Positions 45,133-59,700 of a DNA stretch of 64,000 bases are shown piece after piece. Source of the DNA: Clitoria ternatea (Eukaryota; Streptophyta; Magnoliopsida; Fabales; Fabaceae); assembly GCA_037962975.1 (NCBI GenBank), contig CM075671.1:12137001-12201000 (forward strand), read 5' to 3'. Every line of letters begins with the position of its first letter. The first letter of the stretch is position 1. Below the pieces are notes generated by a model. It was not told the DNA's origin and searched no databases. It worked only from the letters and a program-made list of their open reading frames with translations. Made by a program: the position numbers and the translations under genes.

Positions 45133-45848
45133 ATATTTTTGTATTTTTAGGTTGATTATTTGTTGGTTGGTGTTGATCCAGAACTAGCAAATTATTTATA
45201 TATGTAAAAAAGGAAATGCCATCGTAGCAAATCCCAATTAGCAAACTTTAGAGCATTACTACATCACACACAAGCACATTAGCAAATTAGCAATTCCAAT
45301 TAGCAAATTCCATAGCATTACACACAGACACAATAGCAAATTACCAAAAGCAGACCTGAAGAGTTGTGGTGATGAGAAACAGAGCTAGAGACTGGTCGTC
45401 TTGTGCGTGTGTGACCGTGAGAAAGGTGAGCAGAGAGAGAGCAACAAACTGGTGAGACCGTGACTTGAGTCAAGCTAGAGATTGGTTGTGTTGTGTGTCA
45501 TGCGTGACCGTGAAAGAGACGAGTAGAGAGAGTGGGAGCAAGCGAGCAACTATGTGTGTTTAAGGTGGGGTGCGACGTCAAGAAGAAGATACCAGAGTGT
45601 TTTAGTTTTAGGGTAGGTGGGTACTAGATAAGGTTTCTTTTTTAGATTTTTTTAATATAATTTTTTATTTTTTACTTGGGCCGCAGGTTAGCCCATAAAC
45701 CGCTTGCCAGACCTGTTTTAAACCACGGTTACGCGGTCCCAACTCGTGAGCCCGCTTTTTAAATAGTCTAATTTTTTTAACCCTCAACCCGCATAAAGAA
45801 TAATTAAATGGGCTAGCCAACGGGCCCAGACCCGTATACCTAGCTCTA
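45133..45848. mobile_element. hAT-like noncoding element with internal duplication
   Basis: The right end on the - strand reads TAGAGCTAGGTATACGGGTC. Inside is an imperfect ~85-base duplication (CTAGAGACTGGTCGTCTTG... and CTAGAGATTGGTTGTGTTG..., near 45385 and 45473). Cytosine-rich motifs such as GGGCTAGCCAACGGGCCC lie near the end. There is no ORF. Assignment rests on terminal style only. Confidence 0.4.
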
Positions 45849-46200
45849 CGTACCTGTACCCGTAAATATAAAAATGGGTAACATGTATTTATTTATTTTT
45901 AATATTTTAAAAAATTAACAATAAAAAAAACATATACTAAATATAATATTGTTTCTTTAAAATGTGATATAAATTAATAGTGATATAAATTAAAATTATA
46001 TAATATATTTATAATTTTAGGCATTAAAAATATCATCATTGAGCAATATAAATATTTATCTCATTATAAAATAATAAAAATGTATTTATATTCAAATATA
46101 TTTAATGTAAAATATATATAAATACTTACACGGACACGAGTAGTAAAATATCCATACTCACCCATTTAAAGAATTTACAGACATTCTCTTGGGTGCAAAT
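45849..46200. other. AT-rich stretch with possible miniature-element ends
   Basis: TACCTGTACCCGTAAATAT near 45851 and CACGGACACGAGTAG near 46130 resemble the two ends of a GGGTACGGGTA-type miniature element. No duplication could be confirmed. Confidence 0.3.
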
Positions 46201-46780
46201 TATTTTATGATTCCTACATACTTATGGTATGATCATATATTTTTGGTAACGTAGATATGATTATTTAAGTAAATTATAAGAATACATAGAATAAAAAGTT
46301 TTATATATCACTAAAAACCAACTGCCAGTAATTAAATCTCTCCTTATAATCCGTTAGAAAAAAAATACTATTGACAAACCGCTGCTTTAAAGTTCAATAA
46401 TATAAGAATGCATTTGCTTGTTAGTACGATGAACCAGCAAGAGAAAATCTAATCTTTAAAGTTCTTTCCCTATCAGTGCAACTTCTTTATAGAACATTTA
46501 AGTATATATGTGCCGTAATTGCATCGGGCAAAGTATAAAACTACTTTTTACACCACCCAAATTTGTTTTTCAGAAATAACCTAGAAAACATTCAAAAAAA
46601 TTGTTTTAAAAATAATAAATTACTTGCGAATTTTAATTTGACAAACTTACATTCATCACACAACATGCTTCCAAGAAATAAAATCTAGGAAGCAAAATTA
46701 AATTGAGCAGGTTCCCAAATTTTAAAATTAGGAAGCCAATCAAAATAATTGAATTTTTATATTTTAAAATCAGGAACATA
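46201..46780. other. AT-rich intergenic stretch
   Basis: No gene, repeat or regulatory signal that I can support, apart from GGAACATA at 46773-46780, which is the left target duplication of the next element. Confidence 0.5.
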
Positions 46781-47465
46781 TAGGGCTGAGCAGCGGGTCG
46801 GATTTACCCGTTTAATCCGATTATCCAATCCAATCCAATTAAATTGGATTGAATTTTTTTAGTCATCAGATCAAATTCAATCCACCAAGATCCAATTATA
46901 ATCGGATCGGATATCGGATTTGACATTTAAAAATCCGAGTACTCGATGAGTACCCAACTTATTTTTATATTATTTATTATATATATATATATTAATATTA
47001 ATATTTTTTCTCACATACTCATGTTTTTCCCTTTAGAGCAAATAAGGGAATACCCAATCCAAGATTAAAAAATAAAAATACTCAATCCACACCCACGTTA
47101 ATAAAAAAATATGGCATAGCTACTGTTCTCATTTTATTTTAAATTTAAATACATTGTTAAAATGGATTTAATTTATATTTTTATTGATTATGTGTGTTAT
47201 TAAACACTAGTAAATACTATATTGTGATGTTTGACATAGACTTTAAGATGTTAGAAGTTTTTTTATATTGTGGTTTTATAAAAAATATAATAAATTTTCT
47301 TTAATCAAATATCCAATTATCCAATCCAATCCAAACCAATTTAGATCGGATCGGATTGGATTTCAAAAAAAATTTACACAAATCCAATCCAATCCAATGA
47401 AATTTGATCGGATCGGATTGTTTTTTACGTGAAATCCAATCCAATCCAGTACTTGCTCACCCTTA
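46781..47465. mobile_element. hAT-type MITE with 8-bp target duplication
   Basis: 685 bases starting TAGGGCTGAGC and ending GCTCACCCTTA (reverse TAAGGGTGAGC), flanked by GGAACATA (46773-46780) and GGAACACA (47466-47473). The latter is an 8-bp duplication with one mismatch. The subterminal regions are runs of ATCCAATCC and their complement GGATTGGAT, so the two ends can pair over a long distance. No coding capacity. An 8-bp duplication is diagnostic of hAT. Confidence 0.85.
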
Positions 47466-47473
47466 GGAACACA

Positions 47474-48157
47474 TTACTTCTAAAATTTACTTCCGGAGTC
47501 GAATAAAATAACTTCCAAAAACAAGTTTTTGGAGTATAAAGAATCATTTTGAAGAGTTTATGAGAAATACAACTGTTTGAAAACAACGAAATTTACTTCC
47601 CTAACACAGCTATGAGCTTATGGACCCCAAAACAACGAAAACAGCTTTGTTAATTAAAAAAAAATGTTGGTACTTAATAATTGCGATTAAATTTAAATTT
47701 CTCGAAAAAAATGAAACTATTTCACAATAAGCTTCAAAAAAATGTGCATATAAAAAGCATCATACCAGCAGAATTTACTTAGGTAGCTTCCCTGAGATCA
47801 GAAATCCAGGCATGAACATATCAAACCGGCTGTTAAAGTCGGTCAATTTCATATAAACTAAGACTAATCCAGTTAATACAAGAAAAATGGTAGAATACAG
47901 AAATTTATCAGTTAGCTCGAACCAGCAGCCCAAAAAATGCCTCAACTACACAAGCCAGAAAAAACAATAAACTTTCAAGACTATTATATGACACAATCTA
48001 AACAGCACTTCAAATTATATTTAACTTGAGTATCCACTGCCACCTGAAGCAAAGAAAGAATGCAGCATCCCAATCCCACATGAAATTTTATGCAAAACTT
48101 CCAAGTCTCTACGTTGCTCTTCATAGGGGCCGAATTCATGCTAAACTTACTTACATT
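47474..48157 (-). other. 3' flank and 3' UTR of the clathrin gene
   Basis: AT-rich stretch downstream of the clathrin stop codon. The 3' UTR should occupy its right part; I could not choose a polyadenylation signal with confidence. The ORF at 48026-48676 on the + strand is a shadow of exons 28-29. Confidence 0.5.
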
Positions 48158-51100
48158 TTAGAAACTGCTGCCCATGGGTGGCATGCCATAAGGAGGCATT
48201 GGGGGCATACCCAGTCCACCCATTGGAGGGGGAGGGGCGGTAAAGCCTCCTCCCATACCTCCGGGGCCTCCCATTCCAGGCATTGGTGGTGCAGGCAGAG
48301 CAAGAGGCAACAATTGAGCATACATGTTCTGCAACAGAAAGCACATCTCAGTCATATCAACACTACTATAGTGTTCAATCCGTTGGGGATGAAGGATGAC
48401 AAAAATGAATCAACACCAAACATTTCTGAACACTCAACTACTGACATAAATGTCTTATGTACTCGGCAAAGCCACACCAAAGTTATATTAGGGCCCCAGA
48501 AAATGGCAACGATAATTACCTGTTGTGCAACTACGTCCTTTTCTTCATTCTCTTTAGCCTTAGCTTCATTTTGTGCTTCAATTTTGTCCTTGATTAGCTC
48601 ATCAACTTTGCCAGTGTACTCACGAATAAACTACAACAGTCAAAAAATTAAAGATGGCGATGAGAGAAAGCCCTAGATAAGAAAGATAGCAATAAATAGA
48701 TCCATTTCAGCTCATAAGAGACCGGAGATGACAATAAATGCACTAGTCAACCTAGATTTCTTGTGTGACCGCCACCTTCGAAAGCTAAACACCACTAACT
48801 TGCAAACCTACTATCTATTATTTCCCCACTTATCACTTTTATCAACAGGGATAAGACTCTGGAAAGCCTCAAAGCCCAACATTCACCAAAAAGAAGTGTA
48901 AAGGGACTGTTTAAGATTGCAGCCAAAAAAACTTTACAACTTTGCACAGATGATCAATTAACTTCTAAAGAATCAGCATGATTTTCAGGGAAGCTATTGA
49001 GAGGAGTGCCAATATCCAGTGATGTACACAATATCCATAAATTTGTCATAAAAATAACGTGTCAGCGGAATTATGAGCAACACAAATCAGCCATAAAAGA
49101 AATGCAAACCTGCAAGAGATATGGGAAGGCAAAGTCGATCATATTGTGCATCCAAGCTAATTCAAGAGCAATGTCAGCTCTTATTAAATCATAGCAAACA
49201 AATAGACATGAGGCAAAGCATTCCTTCTTTCCCTGTGTAAGAATGTAAAAAGTAAAATTAGAAATCTCAATTTATGCACACAATGACAATATAAATAAAT
49301 AAATAAATTGGAATAGTATCACTTTGAGAAAGACAAATGAAAAAGCTTGCACATGCAGAACCAAAGTCACTAAGCTTGACAAAAAAGAAAATACTAATAA
49401 CTCTTCTAGGAGTCAAATAAGTCTCCCACATGACTTGGAATTGCAAATACAAGAGGCACCACTTCAATAACCATTACTTAGAAGAAGGATGCAGAATAGC
49501 TACTTATACTTCCAAATGCACAAACAATAATATAGTGCTTTGTAACTAAATATAATACCTGATCAATGAAATACACAAGCAACTCCTCAGCAAGTTCTCG
49601 CTCGCCAGATTGTGAGGCTGTCTCCATGGCATCTTTGTAAAGGTTATCCTTCTTTGACAAAGCAATGGACTGCTTCCACCTACCAGCCTTCTTGTAAATA
49701 TAAGCAGCAACCCGTCTCATCTCAAGCAGCTCATGCTTTTCAATCTGTATCATATAATAATAATCTATAAGGTTCCCACCATTGATTATTGAAACCAAAA
49801 AAGTCACAATAAAGAGCTCACTTACCTTTTGTGCAAGGCCTATTTGATCAAAGTTATCATGCAAATCAATTGACTCACGCAACCTATCATGATCTTCCTC
49901 CTCAACATATATCTCATTCAAAGCTTCATTAACTGCAGATACATTGTTGCTTTGAACTGCAACCATGTATGGTTTCACAAGACGGAGATGACCAGCCTAT
50001 TGCATTCCAGGGAAAATATCCATTAGTGTTAAGGCAAGCTACAAACTAAGATTTAATGAAACTTTTGCCACTAACGGCCCTACCTTCCGCATGATGTCAA
50101 CAACACGTGCATGGTCCACACGAAGTGCAAGAACATTCAAAACATCATTGATAAGATCTGGATGCTCTTCCAAGTAGAAGTGAACAGCCTTGTAATACAA
50201 CTCCACATTAGCAACTTTAACAACAACATCTTTGAATTGCATGTGATCCCATGCTTCAGGTGAATGGTTCATGATAGTAGTTGCAGCATTATCAAACTCA
50301 TCATATTGTATATACAAATAGGTCAATTCTTTCCAATGCTGTTGTTCATCACAAGCTCTTATGAGTTTAGGAATATTGAGGCGGGTTGAGAATAGTTTGA
50401 TATGCTCCATAAGCTTCTCAGGGCGGTATCTTGCATACAGAACTCCTAACTCGGTAAAGATGCCCATATGAGCCCGTTCTAACCCTAAACCACTCTCCAT
50501 GAGAGATATTAGCTCATTGAAACAACCTCTATTTTGGTAATATTCACTAACCTCTTCCAAGTCATCCACCTGCAGATATTACCAGAATTAGTTGACACAA
50601 CAAGCGGACCAACATAAGCTCATATAACAAGCACAAAACCCCAATCACAAATCATTAAACATTTACATGTTCACAGCATATTTTTAGGAATATTGCTTCC
50701 GGATCACAATCTGAAGGATGATCATTTAAACTCTCTAAATTGAAATCCACTAGCATCAGAAACTGAGAAAACTTCCTAGTTTACACAATCCATCAAAAAA
50801 CAGGAATCAGCATATTACCTGAATAATAATATTGAGTCCACAAATCTGGGCCAAACGAAACTCCTCTGCATCAACACAAGCAAAGCAAACTTCCTTCCAT
50901 GTTTTTGAGCTGTTAGCTTTCCTTGCTGCGTCGACAGCACCTTGAAACTGCTGTAACTTGACCAGTGTGATAGCCAACTTGGCCCAGTTAGATATAAAAG
51001 CAAATATGATTTTTGCAGCCTCGTATAATGCTTCATCATATAATCGATCGCCAACATTTTGAAGATTAGCAACATTTGGCATAAGAATGAACTCTTCAAT

Positions 51101-53716
51101 GTCACTCAGCCTATCAATCTTTGCATATGCATAAATGAGTTCACTGTCGACCTTGGGTTCTTTTGCTTTCTGTCTTACCATGAGCAAGTATTTCACCAAG
51201 TCATGGTAAACATTGGCATCCTCAGCAGCACGGATAACATCTAAAAATTGGGTGGCATCATCTGCTCGTATGAATGACTCAATTGCATCACTCACTAGCC
51301 CTTCCCTGAGTTGAGCCTTGGCAACCTGACTCCATACAGCATCTTCTTCAACTCGGAAAGCAAACTCAACAGCTCTATCAATGCTCTGAATATTATCAAG
51401 CAACACGTTGACTGCTTGAACATTCAAGTTGAACTTCTTGAAAATTGCAAATGCTTCCTCATATAACTGGGCTTCTACAGCCATTTCTCCAACTGCAGGC
51501 CCATCAAAGTTATCCAATCTATTAACATAATCCATAACTCTGGATGGATCAGCCTTTATCGCAGTCAAAATAAGAAGATTCTGCAAATTAAAGTTCCCAC
51601 TGAATGCAGAGTTCTGAAGCACAATCTTCTCAAGAAGTTCAATCAATTCATGAGGCAGATCTGCTGTCATGAAAGCCTTAACAGCTGCAGAAACTTGTTC
51701 AGGGCTTGAGCTTTCAGGCAAAGCAGTAGATACAACCTGATCAATAAGTTGCCTTCTATAGTCATTCTCAGGAGTAAGAACTTTAGCCCACAAATCACCG
51801 TCCATTCTCTCGACAACATATCTGTCATCACAATATAAGCATGTGAGCATTGGATCCAAGAAATCCGATTTGGTGGATTAATGGCCATGGATTTGGCTCC
51901 TCTAAAGTAAGGGAATGCTTTAGAGATAAACCGTAACTATAACCATCGACAGAGAAATCAACGGTTAAGATTATGATAAAATACAAATACAACAAACTTC
52001 AGATGAGACAATATACCACAAACCTTGCTTGCAGTTTGAACAACGAATTTTTGTTGGTGACATTGATTAGTTCATCATCACACTGTCCTCGCCGATAAGC
52101 TACAACTGCTAAGGTGGGATCACGTTTCTCACAATACTTGCCCACAACTCGAGAATCATAGTATGGGTTGGTCGTTAGGAAATGTTCTGGGTTGTTGTTG
52201 CTATCAATGATAATTTTACCAAGTGCATTGTGAACATGTACATCCTGGCTTCCCTCGCTTACAAGATGTTCCAAGAACTGTGAGAGCAATCGAAGCCGAT
52301 TCCTGCATATCAAAAAGCACAGATAAAAATAAGAAATATGACTGCAAAGCAACAAGACATAGGACCAAAGGAGAAACACCACCTCTTCTCACATTCCTCC
52401 ACAAGCGGCTCCACTGGCAGTAATGAACGAACAGAAAGAATCAAGCCTTTGATAAAATCTTCTGGACATTCATCATCTAGCAGCTGTCCGACAACTAAAG
52501 GAGCATTCCCCGGGTTCACCTATATAGGAAGGCATGAAGTTTTGATATTATAACCACAGAAAGAGAGTGGTTAGCACTAATAAGATAAGCAAGGCTATAC
52601 CCATACCTTCTGAACATAACCTTCAATGTAGCGAAGCATGTTGTTTGTATATAGATAGTGTGTTAGATCGGGAACAAATCCAAAACGATCACAGACATTA
52701 ATTAAAGGTCTTGCATCGGGAAGCTTAGCCTCCATTAGGAAGTTTTTAGTTTTCTCAGCATCATAGAAATTTGATTCTCTTGTAACTCGCTCAACCTCCT
52801 TGATTTGACCAGTCTTTGCTGCTGCCTCGATGTACTTGAAGTGAATTTCAGGATCCTCACTGTTATTATTTAGAGGAACACATCATGAGAAATAAATCAA
52901 AAAATATCTCAAATATAAATGAGGTCAATTACCAACAGAAAAAACAAACTTTTTCCAAATGGAAGAATTACCTGGAGCTCAAGTATGACCCAAGGAAAAA
53001 GTACAGTCCTTCATATGACCTAAACTGCTCAAAAAGTTTTATGCAGCCATCAACACCCAACTGTTCGCAATATTCTTTGGCAACCTGAACACACGTAAGA
53101 AAGCTTTGTTAACAACTATTGGTAAGTTATAAAAAACAATGACACTTCCATACCTGCACAATGATCTGTAGATTGCCCCTGAGATTGGCCAGCAGTAGGT
53201 CTTTCATGCACTCTAATGCCCATTCTCGTGACAGAGTACCAAAGAACTCTACAAGGGACTATAACAACAACATAATGAGTAAGTATCTTTAAAGCCAACA
53301 TGATGTATTTTAAATCCAAAAATTGATAAAAGCAGAACAGCGCATAAACCTGAGGTTCAATTGCATGTGTATTAACAATCACACGTTTTATATCTGGCAA
53401 CTCGGTGTAATGCTGCACCAAGAATAATTTAATCAACAAAGAGTTTGACTTTGGATTAAAGGGAAGTGCTATAAAAGATTATTTGGCAAGTCCTTACTTG
53501 CAAAGCTCGCACGTAAAGGCCAGCTTTTTCACAAAGTTGGGCAACACGAGGACGGTCATAATGGCTGAACATGCCATTAGCCAATATTGCATCAGCAACA
53601 TTGGGGAAAGTCACCAGATTTATCTCCAACACCTTTGTTTGAAGGAACCCATGTTCAGGTAGATTTGGCTTTAAAACATCCAGGAGAAAAGCTGTTGCCT
53701 CACGGATCAGGTTTCT
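48158..53716 (-). other. CHC: Clathrin exons 16-29 (leg, trimerisation region, tail)
   Basis: Coding exons: 53716-53498, 53412-53350, 53258-53154, 53084-52972, 52859-52607, 52519-52383, 52302-52024, 51821-50819, 50569-50084, 49996-49826, 49744-49559, 49232-49110, 48630-48520, 48328-48158. Exon 23 (1003 bases) is the largest. The sum over all 29 exons is 5127 bases, which divides exactly into 1709 codons including the stop. Confidence 0.92.
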
Positions 53717-56700
53717 CTGAGCAGAAGAAAGAGTAACCAAAAATTAAAATGACCATAAAAAATCACATAAATACTCATCATAATTTCTTAATCACAATAG
53801 ATAATCAACCTGGAGAAACAGATCCGTTATAGTATTGTAATCAACTGGGCTACCTCCCTCCATTTGAGACATCATCAATGCAAAATTAACAGCACCCTGC
53901 AAATCAAAATAAAAACGGTAACTGGCAGAATTTCAATTTACAGGAAAAATGAACACCAGATATTGCCAACTTAAGTACATAACATATTCTATTCAAAATA
54001 ATATGGGGGCATACAATATGGGGAACTACAAAGAAATGGTTCAACTAAAAGAATTTACGTAGTATAAACTGCAGAGGTTTCTCCTATACCTGTGGATCTG
54101 TCCGGAGAATTGTTTGCAAAAGGAAGTTGTAGTCAGGTGTGTAGCCAACCTATAGCAACAAAGAAGCAATAAAATGTAAGGATCTAACATTTGCACTAAA
54201 ATGAATTGCAATAAATGCTATAATAGCATAATTATTCTAAGAATCAAACTTAACATTCTTTGATAAGTAAACAAGCACCTGTTTGGAGTAGATCAGAATT
54301 TTGTCAAACTCCCTCCTTTCAGCAAAAGCAGCTACAACTTTTGGAGTAACTCTGGCTTTGATGTATATTTTCAAAGCAAGATCGTTGTCCACAGTCTACA
54401 AGGAACATACTTATAAAATTTAATAGATACATGATTTCCAGTAAGCAAATTAGATAGGAATGAATACCCTGTTTAACAAGACAATTAGAAAGAAGACAGT
54501 ACAAACATGAAACATAGTAATAAATAAAAGAACAATATAAATTTTAAATTTTTAATGACCCAACCTTAACGAGATCTCCTAGCTCCTCGCTGCATTCAAG
54601 CTTGTCCTCTGCCAACCAATTTTCCAACAGATTTTTCTTGTTCTGGTTCACAACCAACCGTGACAATTCTAATGACTCAAAGGCATTCAACTTTCCCCTT
54701 GTTAGAAGTGTTCCAAAATACTGCAACAGTGGAGGAGTTTGCCCAGCTTGCACAGGAACACTCTGCCACATAAAGCAAATGATGACATTTTAAACATTTA
54801 ACATTATAATCTAATTGACCACACAAAAGGACACCAGCTAAACTCAAGCAGTAAACAACCAAAAAGAAATCTCCGTGAATGAAGTGGTAGAAAGAAAAGG
54901 AGAAGATTCTCAGAAGCTACATCTTATTGGTTATTAAGAAACCTGAAATTTGGCAACTGTGTCAGGAGTACGAAGGATTCCTTGGGGAGATTCAGCTGCA
55001 AGCTCTGCTGCCTCTTTATATTTTGTTTGGGCAAACAGTTCATGAAAACGTTCCACTACCTGTAATGTCAACAAGTACTCATCCATGAATAAAATAACCA
55101 AAAATACAATACCAATATACAGCATTTTTTGTCATAAAAGCTAAGATACAGGATCTATGGCATGCATCATTGGGGTTACTCACATAACCTCCCTCATCTC
55201 AATCATAAATCTTCACAGAAACAGAATACCTAAAATAAAAGGTTGACTGTTCAATCAAATAGGCAATACAAATCAAGTATGCCAAACACTGATGGAATAA
55301 ACTGAACTAGTGACTACAAAAAAAAAACAATTACCCATCCAACTATTGCACTTTCTAGTTCAAGTCTGTAACCAAATTTCACACAAGTAAGCATTTGGCA
55401 GTTACATGAAACAACCCCCCAACAAAAAAAAAAAATTAACAAACATGCATCCAATCCAATGTCTTTCAATCTCGCTGTTCACACCCCTAATGAAGAAAGA
55501 ATATAACTAAAATTGAGTTCTGCACAAAACTGACATACCAGCTTCTCAGCACCGGGAAGATTTCCTCTTTTGGCAAGACTAACCGCTAGCTCCAAATTGT
55601 TTAACTACGATAATAGCAAAACAGAATTTGTAAACACCATTTCATTTTCGGTTTAGCAACATGGAAATCATAACAAGGTTAGAAACATACTTGACCGCTG
55701 ACAAAATTCACGATGGTTTGTTCATTAACAGTAGCCAACAAAACCTGGCCTCTCCTGTTGATGGCATAAAAGCCTCCCACTGATGTAGCTTCTGATGTCA
55801 AAAATATAGGATCTGGACTGATTCTGTTTCTATACACAGCAGTAGCTGTTTCCAAATCATAGACAAATAGTAGGCCAAGTTTGGTAATCACATAAATCAA
55901 ACCATATTTGTGGGATATCTGCCAAAAAGCAAAGCAGAAATCAAATATATACTCTACTTAAATCTGAGCAGCAAATGGTAACAACTTTGGTACCTGCATA
56001 GCAACTGGAAAATCATCAGCAAAATCTGGGGGAAAGAAAAGATCTGCTTGTTTCTTTGAAAATGATGGCTTCCCTGCAGACAAATTCGTAAAGTTTCATG
56101 AAAACAGCTGTCCCAAAAGCTTAAGTTGTTAAGTGAAGACTCAAGAATGCCTTTGCATTACATTTCTAACATGCCCCATCATGCCAGAACCCCTTAGGCT
56201 TGAAGCGTGGATAATGAACAAGCCAACCTACCTAAGCTGAAATTCAAGTTTCCCTTAAAAGAATAAGGGCGTCAAGTATTGGGACTCTAGACCAATTGAT
56301 TATAGATGCTCTAACACCATGTCATGAACCAACTATTGCAAAAGCTTAACCCATTAGATAAAGACATATAAATGATCTTATATTACATGTCTAGCAAATT
56401 CAAACTCTAAAAGGATAATCAGTTTTATTACAGGTGATACATGATATTCACAGTTCAATTTCACAATACCCTTATCTACCAGAACCACTCAAATCTAATA
56501 GATATTTACAGCTTCTTCTATCTCTAACTTCCACAGTTACACATGTTGATCATTCCAGTTAAAAACACAACTTAAATCCACCATAGTTGCAAAAGAAGAA
56601 AAATTCTGTTAGTTAGTTGCATATTCAGAAAAATGTATTGTTCAAACACATGGTAACAAATGGAAAATAATCCCTGTAGCACGGCCTAACACTAAAATAA

Positions 56701-59700
56701 TACATTTCTTTGATGTAAGCTATTGGCAATGAGTAGCCTCCTCCCATTGTCATGGATCAGTTTAATACATCCACAAATCAAAGTTCATGAAGAAGTATTA
56801 TTCTGGGATAGATAATTAAAAATAAACAAATGTGCCATTCAATGGTCTTATTCGAAAAGGGTAATTTTGTCATTCATATGATCTCTCCAGCTTAAGTTAT
56901 AGATCAAGTATGATAACTACATGTTCACACAAATAACCAATTTAAATTTCTGATTTGACAGAACATTAAATTTTGGAAAGTTGAGTTGTATTAAATTGGC
57001 ATAGAAGACCAATTACTGTTAAAGCCATATATTGGCCCATAGAATAAATACATTGGAGACAGATGTGAACAAGGTGAAAATAACAGACCTGGCTGTGCAC
57101 CCAGCTCAATAACATGCAATTTGGATATAGTTTGGCCAGCATTAAGTGTCTTCGAGGCAAACGAAATCAAAACAGAAGGATTTTCATTCCCAGGCACCTA
57201 TCCAAAAAACACAATCATGTTTTGCCCAACACAGCAGCATATATGGTAGAGTATACATTTATAGAGCTGAGAAGAGTACACATCAAGCTATCTAACCAAC
57301 TGTCAACTAACATAGTTAGCTGCAGGGCACCTAACTGTCACCAGAGTAAGAGTACTCTAGTGCGTGTAAACCCACAGTACATAGGATATACCTCCAATAA
57401 GAACTTAATGACATAATAAATAATTAAAAAGAAAATAAGGAGAATCATAAGAAGACACACTTTAAATTGGGCAAATGACGCTGCGTGAGCTTCAAGAGCC
57501 TGACTCCGTTGCTGATCCACGGAGAAAAGTTGCATGTTTCCTTTAACCAATTGCGGCCTCTGAAAAATAATATGGAGAAATAATCCTTCGGATCATAACT
57601 GTCATACATTCATACATGTAGATAAAGCCAGAAGAAACAGAGATTAAGACAAATAAATGAGTTATATGAAAACCTAGACTACAGTTAAAAATATATCATC
57701 ATGAGCGCTAACTATAATCAAAGTTGTCAATAGCATTCGATAATGATGCTATCATAGCATAGCATCACATAGTGGACAGACAGCACTTGCTATGGAAACT
57801 ACATCCTGAAGCATTTCTACGTAAAACCCTGCCCAACATGCAATACTTTGTAATTATTGTGGCCACTATGCTGAAATGGGGAAACCTGCCCTTGCCCTCC
57901 AATATCATTTTCCAAGTTGTACAACCATTTTTTGTGGTTATCGAATCCATGATCTCATTTCCAGTCTTTCATCAGAACAGCCAATAGGGTTTGAAACTTG
58001 TTTGAAGCTTGATTCACACAACACCAGCTACTCTCTCACCTGTTTTGACACAGACCACCAACAAAGTCGCACAGGTTTGTTTCTGGTCAAGCCCATCACT
58101 TTCTGACAAGGCCCAAGTATACCCTTTTCTTAACATTCTCTAAGTTATCATTATACCCTACTTCTACTTGTTCACCATTGTTCTACCTATGTGTTTTCTG
58201 TTCTGATTTCTTTTTCCGTTGCACTGGTCGCCCTTCATGCGGTCATGGCATCATCCACTAGGCGGCTTAAACTTATTTCATTCCTTTACATTTGTTGCTG
58301 ACCTGTGTGCTTAGGTAAAGAATAAGGACAACAGCTGTCTCTGTAATATCTCCGTTCAAAACAGAGTTATCATTTATCCCACACTAGAATGCTTTTTCCT
58401 TTGAGCTAAGCATGGTTTTGTGCTTTGAATAGCATGCGAACTCAATTCCTGTACTTAACAGGCTGTATATGTTTTACTCCATGTCATTTTTTTTTCAGAA
58501 GATTCATACGTGTGCAATATAAGTTATGTAACTTGTATTTATAATCTTTGTAATAGCAGTTATCCCAATATTCACATTTCTGCCAATAGAAGTTACAAAC
58601 TTGGCCACTCCACATCACTATTCGGGACTGATAACTAGGAGTATAATAGGAAGCAGGGACATACCTCGGGAGAACCAGGAGCAATGCCTATCAAGACCAA
58701 CCATTTTTCTGTAGGGTCGCATCGATAATTAATTATCTGGTTGTTTGCCAAATTTGCTGTTCGCTCAAACATCTTAACAGGTTCAGAGTCACCTACAAGT
58801 CATATAGATCATGAACTAGAGACCAATCAACAATTTGCAGAAACTATATGCACCCTGTACAAGAATCTGTAAATTGGAAAATATAGTAGAACACAAAAAT
58901 ATTCAGTTAAGCAGGCTATCATCTTACCTTCAATTGACCAGTGGTATACAGAGGTCTGTGTTACAAGACCCAACATCTTGGGGCTAATCCACTTCCAAAA
59001 GACTACCTATACATAAAGTATGGGCATTCCATAATGATTAACAAGGCATCATTAAAGACCTATTATGTTACAATATATGTATCCTTGTGCATAATAGTTA
59101 CCTGCTCAGGCATCTGATAGGATTTCATCTTTGCTTTCATCTCAATATTAAATATTTGTAAGTGATCTTGAGTAGTCCCTTGCAGTTGGGCTTCAAGAGA
59201 GTGATGTAGCTTGTAAGTGAAGATAATCCAAAAGAAAACAATATTCCAAATGCAGCACCAACAGAAGCACATGACACAATAAACTGATAAGTCGGGCATT
59301 ACCCAACCGTCTAAAAAGATTGCCTAGCATTTGGGAGCATTATGGTCTATGAACATCGCTGGTCATCCTAACACATAAATTTCATTTAACAACTAAAAAC
59401 CTGATCAAATGTTGACAACAAGTAAAATACATAGGACTGCAACATCTAATAGGCCTAATGAGAAAGTGGGTATGATTAGTATATTAGAAAAAGTAAAAGA
59501 CATGGTAAAAAAATTAACAGAATCACAGCTGTAAGACAAATAAAGTTCATCCATTTTTATAAAAAATAATGTGAATAAAATCTTAGTTTAACCATAATTT
59601 CTTTCTAGAATCTACCTGAATAAATTACCCATCTAATTAAGCCCCTCCTTGTATCCTCTTGTTCCAATTAACATTTATTAGAGCACTCAAAGACATGATC

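Noticed and set aside
48026..48676. 216-aa ORF on the + strand
   Set aside because: Antisense shadow of clathrin exons 28-29 and the intron between them.
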